Below are positions 16,319-25,195 of a stretch of 64,000 nucleotides of DNA, in pieces (position 1 is the first letter of the stretch; each line of letters starts with the position of its first letter). Where the stretch lies: contig NZ_JANFNH010000001.1 in the NCBI RefSeq assembly GCF_024436055.1, positions 1 to 64,000 on the forward strand, read 5' to 3'. The notes under the pieces were generated by a model. The model was not told the origin of the DNA. It ran no database searches and was given only the letters and a program-made list of their open reading frames with translations. The DNA is from Streptantibioticus rubrisoli. Lineage in GTDB: Bacteria; Actinomycetota; Actinomycetes; Streptomycetales; Streptomycetaceae. A program made the position numbers and the translations under genes.

Positions 16319-16875
16319 CGCTTGAGCCCACCCCGTCCCAGACCATCGGCCCCTACTTCGGCCACGCCCTGCCGCATCCGGCGGGCGGCCGGATCGCACC
16401 CACCGGGCACCCGGACACCGTCACCGTCCACGGCCGGGTGCTCGACGGCTGCGGCGCGCCGGTGGACGACGCCCTGCTGGAGTTCTGGCAGCCCGCACCG
16501 GACGGCTCGCGCACCGGGGCGCCCGGCTCACTGCGCCGCGACCCGGTGGACGGTACGGCCGTCGGCCGGGACGGTGTGGCGTTCACCGGGTTCGGACGGG
16601 TCGCCACCGGCGCGGACGGCGGCTACGTGGTGCGCACCCTGAGGCCGGGCGGGGTGCCGTACCTGTCGGTGTGCGTCTTCGCCCGGGGACTGCTGGGCAA
16701 CCTTTTCACCCGGGCCTACCTGAGCCAGGCCGCCGACCCGCTGCTGTCCTCGCTGGACGCCCGGCGCCGCGCGACGCTGATCGCGGTGCCGGAGCGCACC
16801 GGGGTCCACCGCTTCGACGTACGGCTGCGCGGCGACGGGGAGCACGAGGAGACGGTCTTCCTCGCGTTCCGGTGA
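16315..16875 (+). CDS. pcaG: Protocatechuate 3,4-dioxygenase, alpha subunit
   Basis: This 186-residue structural partner of PcaH has the family start TPSQTIGPYFGHAL, a central intradiol fold (VTVHGRVLDGCGAPV, LLEFWQ), and the C-terminal RFDVRLRGDGEHEETVFL. It lacks the iron ligands, as alpha subunits do (GGVPYLSVCVFARG replaces the RPAHIHFS region). It is translationally coupled to pcaH by ATGA. The next gene is the chitinase, so the catabolic unit ends here. Confidence 0.92.
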   Translation: MTLEPTPSQTIGPYFGHALPHPAGGRIAPTGHPDTVTVHGRVLDGCGAPVDDALLEFWQPAPDGSRTGAPGSLRRDPVDGTAVGRDGVAFTGFGRVATGADGGYVVRTLRPGGVPYLSVCVFARGLLGNLFTRAYLSQAADPLLSSLDARRRATLIAVPERTGVHRFDVRLRGDGEHEETVFLAFR

Positions 16876-16927
16876 ACTCCGCGGCGCGCGAAGGGCGTTG
16901 GCGCGGCAGTGATTTCCCGCCGGTGTC

Positions 16928-16960
16928 TTGACGCGGGTCATTGGTCCAGGCCAATTTATT
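16928..16960 (+). promoter_or_regulatory. Chitinase promoter with DasR-like (dre) box
   Basis: A -35-like TTGACG (16928-16933) is followed by ATTGGTCCAGGCCAAT (16940-16955), which matches 12 of 16 positions of the DasR consensus ACTGGTCTAGACCAGT. An AT-rich -10-like stretch AATTTATT (16953-16960) overlaps its end. This is the arrangement expected for GlcNAc-responsive control of chitinases; the leader would be about 160 nt. Confidence 0.65.
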
Positions 16961-17127
16961 GGGCATGCGGTGACCGCGGTGTCCCACGGGACGCCCGCGC
17001 CGTATGCCACCCCAGCACGCCCGGACGCCGCCCCCTGGCCGCGGCGCCGCCATCACCCGCGCCGGGACGGCCGTGCCCGACCACGCCGCCCGGCGCGGGC
17101 TCCATCCCCCCACAACCGGAGTCCGCC

Positions 17128-18174
17128 ATGCCGCAACGCTCCGCCCTGCCCACCAAGACCAAGCACCGCCGCACCACGCTGCTCGCCACCACGCTCCTCG
17201 CGGGATCCATGGCGCTCACCGCCAACACCGGCAGCGCCACGGCCGCCACCGCGGGCCAGCACCCGGCGGCCAGCGGTTTCGGCGCCTTCTCCCCGTACGC
17301 GGACCTGTCGCTCTACCCGCAGTACAACCTGGCGGGCGGCGCCTCGACCGAGGGCACCAAGTACTTCAACCTGGCGTTCGTCACCGACGGCGGCGGCTGC
17401 GACCCCAAATGGGGCGGCGTCACCGACCTGACCGACCAGACCACCACCGACAACATCGCCGCGCTGCGCTCCGCCGGAGGCGACGTACGGGTCTCGTTCG
17501 GCGGCGCCAACGGCACGGAGCTGGCGACCGGTTGCTCCTCGGCCACCGATCTGGCCGCCGCGTACCAGAAGGTCATCGACCAGTACGCGCTCACCGACAT
17601 CGACTTCGACGTCGAGGGCGCCTCGGTCGCCGACTCCGCGTCAGTGGAACGCCGCAACCAGGCGATCGCCCTCCTGGAGCAGAACAACCCCTCGCTCCAG
17701 GTCTCCTACACCCTGCCGGTGCTGCCGAACGGACTGACCTCGGACGGCGTCAACGTCCTGAACAGCGCCAGGAACAACGGCGCGAACATCGCCGCGGTGA
17801 ACGTGATGGCCATGGACTACGGCTCGTCGTTCCCCACCGACATGGGGCAGAACGCCATCGACGCGGCCACCGCGACCCAGGCGCAGATCAAGTCGGTCTG
17901 GCCGGACCTCAGCGACGACCAGGCGTGGAACAAGGTGGCGGTCACCCCGATGATCGGGCTCAACGACAACACCAGTGAGACGTTCACCCTCGACGACGCC
18001 GCCAGCCTGGTCTCGTTCGCCCAGGGCAAGCACCTGGCCTGGCTGTCGTTCTGGTCCGCCACCCGCGACCAGCCCTGCCCCGGCGGCTCGACCGGCTACG
18101 CCCAGCCGACCTGCTCCTCGGTCGACCAGAGCCCCGGCGCGTACGGTCAGACGATGACCGGCTACACCGGCTGA
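17128..18174 (+). CDS. Secreted GH18 chitinase
   Basis: This 348-residue secreted hydrolase has a signal peptide (basic TKTKHRR, then TLLATTLLAGSMALTANT and an AxA-type site before the TAGQHP region). A single GH18 TIM barrel follows. The catalytic signature DIDFDVE is at about residues 157-163 (Glu163 the acid), preceded by VRVSFGGANG and followed by VNVMAMDYGSS and the barrel-closing LAWLSFWSATRD. No carbohydrate-binding domain is present. The ATG follows GGAG. A DasR-like box lies about 170 bp upstream. It likely degrades chitin or fungal cell walls. It ends only 6 bp from the convergent glyoxalase-fold gene. Confidence 0.9.
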   Translation: MPQRSALPTKTKHRRTTLLATTLLAGSMALTANTGSATAATAGQHPAASGFGAFSPYADLSLYPQYNLAGGASTEGTKYFNLAFVTDGGGCDPKWGGVTDLTDQTTTDNIAALRSAGGDVRVSFGGANGTELATGCSSATDLAAAYQKVIDQYALTDIDFDVEGASVADSASVERRNQAIALLEQNNPSLQVSYTLPVLPNGLTSDGVNVLNSARNNGANIAAVNVMAMDYGSSFPTDMGQNAIDAATATQAQIKSVWPDLSDDQAWNKVAVTPMIGLNDNTSETFTLDDAASLVSFAQGKHLAWLSFWSATRDQPCPGGSTGYAQPTCSSVDQSPGAYGQTMTGYTG

Positions 18175-18180
18175 CCGGCG

Positions 18181-18966
18181 TCAGGCCGACGGCGGCATGG
18201 CGATCACGCCGAACACCCCGCCCTGTGGATCGCGGACCACGGCCATCCGGCCCGCGGGGATCTCATAGGGCTGCTGCAACACCGCCCCGCCGGCCTTGGT
18301 CAGCAGTTCGACCGTGACATCGGTGTCGTTCACCGAGAAGTACGCCAGCCAGTGTGAGGGCGTGCCCTCGGGGAACTGCTCAAGTCCCTGTAGTCCGCCG
18401 ACCGTTCGGCCCCCGGCGTGCAGTGTGAAGTAGCCGGGCATCTCCTGGTACGGAGTGAAGCTGACGCTGAGCACCCGGGAGTAGAACTCCGAAGCCGCCT
18501 GCGGGTCCCGCGAGTTGAGTTCGTTCCAGCACAGGGTGTTCGGTTCGTTGACGAGTTGCGCGCCGAAGAAGTCCAACGGCTGCCAGAACCCGAACACCCC
18601 GCCGGTCGGATCGACGCAGACCGCCATCCGCCCGATGTTGGGCGGAACGTCCATCGGCCCCATGCAGACCTGTCCGCCGTACTCGCCGACCGCCCGTACC
18701 GCCGCGTCGATGTCGTCCACCGACAGGTACGTGGTCCAGGCGGTGGGCGGCGCGGGCTGGCCCTCCATCGCCATCGCCTTGCCGATTCCGGCAACGGGCT
18801 TGCCATGCAACGTACAGACCGTGTAGCCGCCCACCTCCTCGGGGCCGACCTCGCCGGACCAGCCGAACAGCTCGCCGTAGAAGTCCAGGGCGGCCTGCTG
18901 ATCGCCGACCATCAGATCCACCCAGCACGGGGTCCCCACCGGGTGCGCGGCTGTGACCTCGGACAT
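18181..18966 (-). CDS. Two-domain VOC (glyoxalase/bleomycin-resistance fold) protein
   Basis: This 261-residue cytoplasmic protein contains two VOC modules in tandem (about residues 10-125 and 140-258). Each has the family pattern: a strand with PCWVDLMV or LCWNELNS, a FYGELFGW or FYSRVLSV helix, and a closing DPTGGVFGFWQP or DPQGGVFGVIAMP. Many Streptomyces members are annotated as hydroxylases or glyoxalase-like, with metals bound between the modules. The ATG at 18966 has GGAGG upstream. No neighbour gives a pathway. Confidence 0.82.
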   Translation of the reverse strand: MSEVTAAHPVGTPCWVDLMVGDQQAALDFYGELFGWSGEVGPEEVGGYTVCTLHGKPVAGIGKAMAMEGQPAPPTAWTTYLSVDDIDAAVRAVGEYGGQVCMGPMDVPPNIGRMAVCVDPTGGVFGFWQPLDFFGAQLVNEPNTLCWNELNSRDPQAASEFYSRVLSVSFTPYQEMPGYFTLHAGGRTVGGLQGLEQFPEGTPSHWLAYFSVNDTDVTVELLTKAGGAVLQQPYEIPAGRMAVVRDPQGGVFGVIAMPPSA

Positions 18967-19071
18967 GCCCTCGCCTCCACATCTCGGCGGTCCGCCGCCC
19001 ACCACGGCGGACGATGTCCATCCCCTCGCCACCCACCCTTGCCGAGCCCGGTGCCGACCGCCACTCGGGGG

Positions 19072-19602
19072 TCAGCGCGCCGGGGCGGCCTGCGCCGTAC
19101 GGGCCAGCATGGTCATCGGGTCGCCGACCCGCAGCGCCCGCTCCAGGGTGTCGAGCAGCTCCGAGGGTGGGACAGCCAGCACGGTGCACCTGGCGTGCGC
19201 CAGGCAGTAGCGGCTCACCGCACCGTGGAACATCCGCCGCAGCCGACCGCGCCTGCCGCTCCCCACGATGAGCAGGTCATCCGGCCGGTCCGCGGTGTGC
19301 ACCAGTGCCTGGCCAGCGTCGCCGCGCACCACCCGGCCCTGGATCCGCACGCCCTCCGGGTAGCCGCCGAAGGCCTGCTCGAAGGCGGTGTCCATCCGCT
19401 TGCACGCGGCGATCTCCCACTCCTTCAGCAGCGCCGGGCAGGGGCTGCGGCGGTACGTGGCCTCGCCGCCCACCGGGGTCCAGGCGAGCACCGGCACGAG
19501 GACGGCGTCCCTGCGGCGCGCCTCGTCCACCGCGCGGTGCAGCGCCGCCAGGCTGCTCAGCGATCCGCTGACCCCCACGACGACCCGCGTGTCCTCGGCC
19601 AT
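19072..19602 (-). CDS. Universal stress protein (UspA family), single domain
   Basis: This 176-residue protein has one Usp fold (about residues 5-145): VVVGVSGSLSSLAALHRAVDEAR at the N-terminus and the ATP-binding pattern G-x2-G-x9-G in VGSGRRGRLRRMFHGAVSRY. A short tail follows. Usp proteins bind ATP and are induced by stress or slow growth. It is a lone gene; GGGAAG precedes the ATG. Confidence 0.85.
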   Translation of the reverse strand: MAEDTRVVVGVSGSLSSLAALHRAVDEARRRDAVLVPVLAWTPVGGEATYRRSPCPALLKEWEIAACKRMDTAFEQAFGGYPEGVRIQGRVVRGDAGQALVHTADRPDDLLIVGSGRRGRLRRMFHGAVSRYCLAHARCTVLAVPPSELLDTLERALRVGDPMTMLARTAQAAPAR

Positions 19603-19771
19603 GATCGTTCGCTTCCCTTTTCCGCTCCGCTCCCGGGGCCCCTGCCGCCCCGGGTGATCCGCACCTCCAGTGGACGTCCGTCATATGCCCGGCGACGGTC
19701 GTCTTGACGGGCTTCGTACGGCGGCCGCCCACTGCTTGACGCGTCCTTGATGTGCGGGGACAGCGAGCTGG

Positions 19772-21187
19772 TCAGACCCGCTGCGGCAACGGTGGCAGCC
19801 GCTTCTCGTACAGCCATGACCGAAACAGTTCGTCGAGCTTGCGGTGGGCGTGCCGCTCGGCCAGGGCGATGAACTCGCCCGTCGCCGCGTTGCCGTGGCG
19901 GTACTCGGTCGCCCAGGCGCGCAGCGTGGCGAAGAACGCCTCGTCCCCGACCGTGGTGCGCAGCGCGTGCAGCGTACAGGCGCCACGGGAGTACACCCGG
20001 TCGTCGAAGATCCGGTCGGGTCCGGGGTCGCCGATCCGCAGCCGCTGGCCGTCGTCGGCCAGGTCCGTCCAGTTGTCCGCCGCGAGTTGGTCGGCGCTGG
20101 CGCCGCCGGAGTGCTCGGACCACAGCCACTCGCAGTAGGTGGCGAACCCCTCGTTGAGCCAGATGTGCCGCCACTCGGCGAGGCTCACGCTGTTGCCGAA
20201 CCAGTGGTGGGCCAGCTCGTGCGCCACCAGGTGCTCACTTCCGCGCCTGCCGTCCACGTGGTTCACGCCGAACAGCGAGAACGTCTGGTTCTCCACCGGC
20301 TGGTCGAGCTCGGCGTCGACCACCACCGACCCGTACACCTCGAACGGGTACGGTCCGAACAGGTCCTGGAACAGCCGCATCATCTGCGGCTGCCGTCCGA
20401 AGTCATGGTCGAACGCGGTGGCCAGCCGCATGGGATAGGCGTTGCGGATCGGCACCGGGCCGCCGTCCTGCGTGGTGAAGACGAAGCGGCCGATGTTGAG
20501 CGTCGCCAGATAGCTGGCCATCGGCCCGGGGTGCTGGTACGTCCAGGTCGTCCCCGTCCCCGGCACGGTCGTGCGGTCGGTCAACACCCCGTTGGCGACG
20601 ACCTGGTGGCCCTCCGGCACCGTCACCGCCATCCGGTACGCGGCCTTGTCGCCCGGCCGGTCGTTGCACGGGTACCACGAGGGGGCGCCCAGCGGCTGGC
20701 TGGCCACCAGCACACCGCCGGGCGAGCCCGTCGTGTAGTCCCAGCCGATCTCACCGAACGGGGTGCGCAACGGCTTGGGCCGCCCCGAGTAGCGCACCTC
20801 GCAGACGAACCGCCGACCGGCGGCCAGCCCACCGGCCGGAGTGACACGCAACTTGCCCCGCCGGTGCCGGAACTGGGCGGCCACCCCGTCCACGTCCACC
20901 GCCGACACGGTGAGCGCCGAGGACAGGTCAAGCCCGAATCCGTCGCCCGCCGCGTCGGCGGTCGCCGTCACCCGTGCCACGCCGTCCAGCGTGCGGATCG
21001 GCGGATGGTACGTCAGCCGCAGGTCGTACTCGGCGACATGCAGACCCGGGTCGCCGTGGTTGGGGAAGTAGCGGGCCTGGGCAGCCGCACCCGCGGCACC
21101 GGACCCCTGGTAGGCGTCCGCCGCGGCGCACGTCACCGGAAGGGACAGCGCACCGGCCACGAACGCCCGGCGAGTCCACGGACACAC
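19772..21187 (-). CDS. Exported M1-family zinc metallopeptidase, downstream of the Pls-like synthetase
   Basis: This 471-residue gluzincin has the zinc motif HELAHHW, the third ligand Glu in NEGFATY, and an exopeptidase-type segment VENQTFSLFG in the position of GAMEN. A beta-rich N-terminal domain precedes it. The N-terminus WTRRAFVAGALSLP is a twin-arginine-type signal, so the enzyme should act outside the membrane. The GTG at 21187 follows AAGGAG. It lies 78 bp behind the polymer synthetase gene on the same strand, with a hairpin between. Known enzymes that degrade epsilon-poly-L-lysine are zinc aminopeptidases, so turnover or resistance for the neighbour's product is a reasonable inference. 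Confidence 0.85.
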   Translation of the reverse strand: MCPWTRRAFVAGALSLPVTCAAADAYQGSGAAGAAAQARYFPNHGDPGLHVAEYDLRLTYHPPIRTLDGVARVTATADAAGDGFGLDLSSALTVSAVDVDGVAAQFRHRRGKLRVTPAGGLAAGRRFVCEVRYSGRPKPLRTPFGEIGWDYTTGSPGGVLVASQPLGAPSWYPCNDRPGDKAAYRMAVTVPEGHQVVANGVLTDRTTVPGTGTTWTYQHPGPMASYLATLNIGRFVFTTQDGGPVPIRNAYPMRLATAFDHDFGRQPQMMRLFQDLFGPYPFEVYGSVVVDAELDQPVENQTFSLFGVNHVDGRRGSEHLVAHELAHHWFGNSVSLAEWRHIWLNEGFATYCEWLWSEHSGGASADQLAADNWTDLADDGQRLRIGDPGPDRIFDDRVYSRGACTLHALRTTVGDEAFFATLRAWATEYRHGNAATGEFIALAERHAHRKLDELFRSWLYEKRLPPLPQRV

Positions 21188-21221
21188 GGTTCGATCTCCT
21201 TGGAAGTCCAGGGGCTTTGCC

Positions 21222-21254
21222 GGGTCCGCCGCGTCAGAACGACGCGACGGACCC
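21222..21254 (-). terminator. Hairpin between the polymer synthetase and M1 peptidase genes
   Basis: Arms GGGTCCGCCGCGTC (21222-21235) and GACGCGACGGACCC (21241-21254) pair over 14 positions in the minus-strand RNA, counting one G-U pair, around a 5-nt loop. There is no strong U-tract, so attenuation or RNA stabilisation is as likely as full termination. Confidence 0.5.
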
Positions 21255-21265
21255 CGGAAGACGGC

Positions 21266-24200
21266 TCACGCCGAGGCGACCGGCTCGGCGTCCGACGTCC
21301 ACGAGGACACCGGGTTGCCCAGCCAGCGGGTGCCGGACGGCACCTGCTCGCCGCGCATCACCAGGGACGCCGGACCGATCACGGTACCGTCGCCGACCGC
21401 GGAACCGGGCAGCACGATGGAGTGCGGACCCAGTGTCGCGCCTCGTCCCAGCCGGACGCCGTCAACACGCATCAGCCGGTCGTGGAACAGATGCGTCTGC
21501 AGCACACAGCCTCGGTTCACGCTCGCCCCGTCGCCCAGCCGCACCAGGTCGGTCTCCGGCAGCCAGTGGCTCTCGCACCACACCCCGCGGCCGATCCGCG
21601 CGCCCAGCGAACGCAGCCAGATGTTCAGCAGCGGCGTGCCGATCAGCGAACCGGCCAGCCACGGCATCGCCAACTCCTCGACGAACACGTCGTACAGCTC
21701 GTTGCGCCACACGAAGGAGGACCACAGCGGATGCTCACCCTGCCGGAACCGGCCCACCAGCAGCCACTTGGCCGCCGTCGTGGTCGCACACGCCACCGCG
21801 CCCGCCGCCAGCAGCACCAACCCGGCCAGCGCCAGCGCCGCCGTCCAACCGTCCAGGTCCACCAGCTCCTGCAACGCCACGAACGACACATCGCCCAGCA
21901 CCGCGGTGCACAACAGCGGGATGAACCGGCACAGTTCCACCGCCGCGCGGGCCATCACCAGCCGCTTGGGCGGCGCGAAGGTACGGCTGGGATCGGCGCC
22001 GTCCGCGTTGCGGGCGACGGTGAAGCCCGGGCGGCCCAGCCAGGACGACCCGGGCTCGGCGTGCGCGGGCGCGTCGGAGAGCACCCCGACCAGCGACTCG
22101 TCGGGCAGCGCCCGGCCCGGCCCGACGATGCCCGAGTTGCCGACGAACGAGCGCCGACCCACGCTGGACCGCCCCAACCGCAGCCAGCCGCCGCGCACTT
22201 CGTACGGCGCCACCAGCGTGTCGTCCGCCAGGAACGCGCCGTCCTCGACCGTCATCAGCCCCGGCAGCGCCAGCACCGTGGACAACTCGGCCCGGCGGCC
22301 CACCCGGGCGCCCAGCAGCCGCATCCACACCGGAGTGAACAAGCTGGCATACAGCGGGAAAAGGGAACCGCGCGCCTGGTCCATCAGCCCCGAGGCGACC
22401 CAGGCGCACCAGGCCGCCTTGCCGTGCACCGGATGGAAACCGGGCTTCAGCGCCCGGCCCGCCAGCCGGACCAGCACTACCAGCAGCCCCGCGTAGCAGG
22501 TCATGGTCAACGCGGTCAACGCCGGTGCGGTCCATAGCAGTTGGCCCAGCAGTACGCCCAGCGACGCGTCGCGCCCGGCGATCCGGTACAACACCGCCAG
22601 CGCGGGCAGTACGGACACCAACGGCAGCAGGTTGAAGCCCAACAGCGCCGCGGCGTACGCCGGATACCACCGCTTGGAGTGGCTACCGCGCGGCTCGGGC
22701 CACTCAGCGCCCGCCGGATCCGCGTCCCGGGCGGGCCTGGCCGGGCTGCCGACCCAGCGCTGCCGCGCGGGTACCACACCGCTCACCAGCGAGCCGGGTG
22801 CGACCTCGGCGCCCGCACCGACCACGGCGCCGGGCAGCAGCGTCGACCGGGTCGCCACCCGGGCGCCCGCCTCGACCTTCACCCGGCCGAGGTGCAGCAC
22901 ATCCCCGTCCAGCCACCAACCGGCCAGGTCGACCTCCGGCTCCACGGCGCAGCCGTCGCCGAGTTCGGCCATGCCGGTCACCGGCGGCATGGTGTGCAGC
23001 GACACATCACGGCCCACCGAGCAGCCCAGCGCCCGGGCGTACCGCGCGGCCCACGGCGTACCGATCAGCCCCGGCACACCGAACGTGGCCACCACGCGCT
23101 CGGCCGCCCACAGCCGCAGGTGCGTCGCACCACCGCGCGGATGCGCACCGGGCCGCAGCCCCCGGGTCAGCAGCCGGGCCGCACCGGCGCCGATCGCCAG
23201 CCGGGCGGGCGCGCTGTAGAGCACCAGCCAGCCGCCGAGCACCACCCACCACGAGGTGTGCGGCGCCCACGGCAGCGGCCCCACCAGGTTGTCCAGCGTG
23301 GCCAGCCCCAGCAGCCAGCGCATGCCGGTGACCGTGTACAGCACGGCCAGCACCAGGCACTGCACCACTCCGGCGCGCTTCGGTGTCGGCCGCACCTCGC
23401 GCTGGGCCTCCGAGGACTCGCGATGCGAGTCCAGTCGTTCGGCCAGCGCCAGCAGCCCCGAGCAGTGGTAGACGTCGGCCACCGACACGTCCGGATACCG
23501 CTCGCGCAGTGTGGAGACCAGCTTGGCGGCGGACAGGCTCGTGCCGCCGAGCGCGAAGAAGTCCGACTCCGCGGAGACCGGCAGGCCCAGCAGATCCTGC
23601 CAGCGCGCCGCCAGCCAGCCCGCGGTGCCCGTCAACTCCTGCTCCACCTGCGGTCGCGCGTTCGGCAGCGGCCACGGCAGTGCGCCTCGGTCGACCTTGC
23701 CCGAGGTACGGGTGGGCAGGTCGTCCACCACGGCGAGCACCGGAACGAGTGACTGCGGTAGCTGGTCGAGGAGTTGACGGCGGGCGGCCGTGGTGTCCAG
23801 CCCGTCCTCGCTCGGCACCAGGTAGCCGACCAGCACCTGGCCGCCTCCCGAGGTGCTGCGCACCGCCGCCGCGGCGGCCCGTACCCCCGGCAGCGCCTGC
23901 AACGCGGCGTCGATCTCACCGAGTTCGACCCGGCGTCCGGCGAGCTTGACCTGTTCGTCGGCCCGGCCGACGAACACCAGCCCCTCCGGCTCCGCCCGCA
24001 CCAGGTCACCGCTGCGGTAGGCGCGGCGGCCGGGCAGCGCGGGGTGGGCGCTGAACTTCTCGGCGTCCTTGGCCGGGTCGAGGTAGCGGGCGGTGCCCAC
24101 ACCGGCGATCACCAGTTCACCGGACTCGCCCCAGGACACCGGTCGGCCCTCGGCGTCCACCACGGCGATCTCCCAGCCGTCCAGTGGTTTGCCGATGCGC

Positions 24201-25195
24201 ACCGGCTCGCCCGGCAGCATCCGGGTGGCGCAGGCGACGACGGTGGTCTCGGTGGGGCCGTAGGTGTTCCACATCTCGCGTTCGCCGCCGAGCCGGTCCA
24301 CCAGTTCGGCAGGGCAGGCCTCGCCGCCGACGATCAACAGCCGTACCCGGTCCAGCGATTCCACCGGCCACAGGGCGACCAGCGTCGGCACCGTGGAGAC
24401 CACCGTGATCGCACGGTCCACCAGCCACGGTCCCAGATCGGTGCCCGCCCGCACCAGCGAGCGCGGCGCGGGGACCAGGCAGGCGCCGTGCCGCCAGGCC
24501 AGCCACATCTCCTCACAGGAGGCGTCGAACGCCACCGAAAGACCGGCCAGCACCCGGTCACCGGGGCCCAACGGTGCCCGCTGGAGGAACAGCCGGGCCT
24601 CGGCGTCCACGAACGCGGCGGCCGACCGGTGGGTGACGGCAACTCCCTTGGGCTTGCCCGTCGTTCCGGAGGTGAAGATGATCCAGGCGTCGTCCTGCGG
24701 CGAAGGTCTGCGCCGCCTGCCCTGCGGCGGGGCCTCGGGACGGGCGACCACGGACAGCCCGGCACCGATGACGGCGCACACCGCGGCCTCGGACCAGATC
24801 ATCTCGGCCCGCTCGTCAGGGTCGTCGGCGTCCACCGGTACGTAGGCGGCGCCCGCGTACAGCACGCCGAGCACGGCCACGTACAGGTCGGAGGTGCCTG
24901 ACGGCACACGTATGCCGACCCGGTCGCCCGCGCCGATGCCCTGGGCGTTCAACTTGTCGGCGAACACGGAGACTTCGGCGAGCAGGCCGCGGTAGTCGAG
25001 GACAACGCCCCCGGCCTCCAGGGCCGGAGCTGTGGGATGCGTCTGGGCGGAGGTCTCCAGGACGTCGATGAGTGTACGGGCGGGCGCGGGCGGTACCGCC
25101 GACCAGAGCGCCCCGGAGACGGGAGAGTCGGTCAGTGTGTCCTGCTGGGACGGAATCCGGCATGGCGAGGTGGCGTACTGCGGTCGCGGTGTCAA
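21266..25195 (-). CDS. Pls/PosA-family NRPS-like homopoly(amino acid) synthetase
   Basis: This 1309-residue membrane enzyme has the order adenylation, thiolation, then membrane spans with three soluble repeats. The A domain (about residues 40-510) shows A3 IIFTSGTTGKPKGVAVTH, the A4-region Asp in AFDASCEEMWLAW (Asp224), A5 NTYGPTE, A7 YRSGDL, A8 GRADEQVKLAGRRVELGEID and the A10 lysine TSGKVDRGAL (K500). The carrier Ser is in LGGTSLSAAK (about 553). From about residue 610 on, paired hydrophobic spans alternate with hexapeptide-like condensation modules. This is the architecture of epsilon-poly-L-lysine synthetase and relatives. I chose TTG 25195, which has AGAAGGACC upstream; GTG 25279 is an alternative. 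It is followed by the M1 peptidase gene. The monomer cannot be assigned without a specificity comparison. Confidence 0.88.
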   Translation of the reverse strand: MTPRPQYATSPCRIPSQQDTLTDSPVSGALWSAVPPAPARTLIDVLETSAQTHPTAPALEAGGVVLDYRGLLAEVSVFADKLNAQGIGAGDRVGIRVPSGTSDLYVAVLGVLYAGAAYVPVDADDPDERAEMIWSEAAVCAVIGAGLSVVARPEAPPQGRRRRPSPQDDAWIIFTSGTTGKPKGVAVTHRSAAAFVDAEARLFLQRAPLGPGDRVLAGLSVAFDASCEEMWLAWRHGACLVPAPRSLVRAGTDLGPWLVDRAITVVSTVPTLVALWPVESLDRVRLLIVGGEACPAELVDRLGGEREMWNTYGPTETTVVACATRMLPGEPVRIGKPLDGWEIAVVDAEGRPVSWGESGELVIAGVGTARYLDPAKDAEKFSAHPALPGRRAYRSGDLVRAEPEGLVFVGRADEQVKLAGRRVELGEIDAALQALPGVRAAAAAVRSTSGGGQVLVGYLVPSEDGLDTTAARRQLLDQLPQSLVPVLAVVDDLPTRTSGKVDRGALPWPLPNARPQVEQELTGTAGWLAARWQDLLGLPVSAESDFFALGGTSLSAAKLVSTLRERYPDVSVADVYHCSGLLALAERLDSHRESSEAQREVRPTPKRAGVVQCLVLAVLYTVTGMRWLLGLATLDNLVGPLPWAPHTSWWVVLGGWLVLYSAPARLAIGAGAARLLTRGLRPGAHPRGGATHLRLWAAERVVATFGVPGLIGTPWAARYARALGCSVGRDVSLHTMPPVTGMAELGDGCAVEPEVDLAGWWLDGDVLHLGRVKVEAGARVATRSTLLPGAVVGAGAEVAPGSLVSGVVPARQRWVGSPARPARDADPAGAEWPEPRGSHSKRWYPAYAAALLGFNLLPLVSVLPALAVLYRIAGRDASLGVLLGQLLWTAPALTALTMTCYAGLLVVLVRLAGRALKPGFHPVHGKAAWCAWVASGLMDQARGSLFPLYASLFTPVWMRLLGARVGRRAELSTVLALPGLMTVEDGAFLADDTLVAPYEVRGGWLRLGRSSVGRRSFVGNSGIVGPGRALPDESLVGVLSDAPAHAEPGSSWLGRPGFTVARNADGADPSRTFAPPKRLVMARAAVELCRFIPLLCTAVLGDVSFVALQELVDLDGWTAALALAGLVLLAAGAVACATTTAAKWLLVGRFRQGEHPLWSSFVWRNELYDVFVEELAMPWLAGSLIGTPLLNIWLRSLGARIGRGVWCESHWLPETDLVRLGDGASVNRGCVLQTHLFHDRLMRVDGVRLGRGATLGPHSIVLPGSAVGDGTVIGPASLVMRGEQVPSGTRWLGNPVSSWTSDAEPVASA

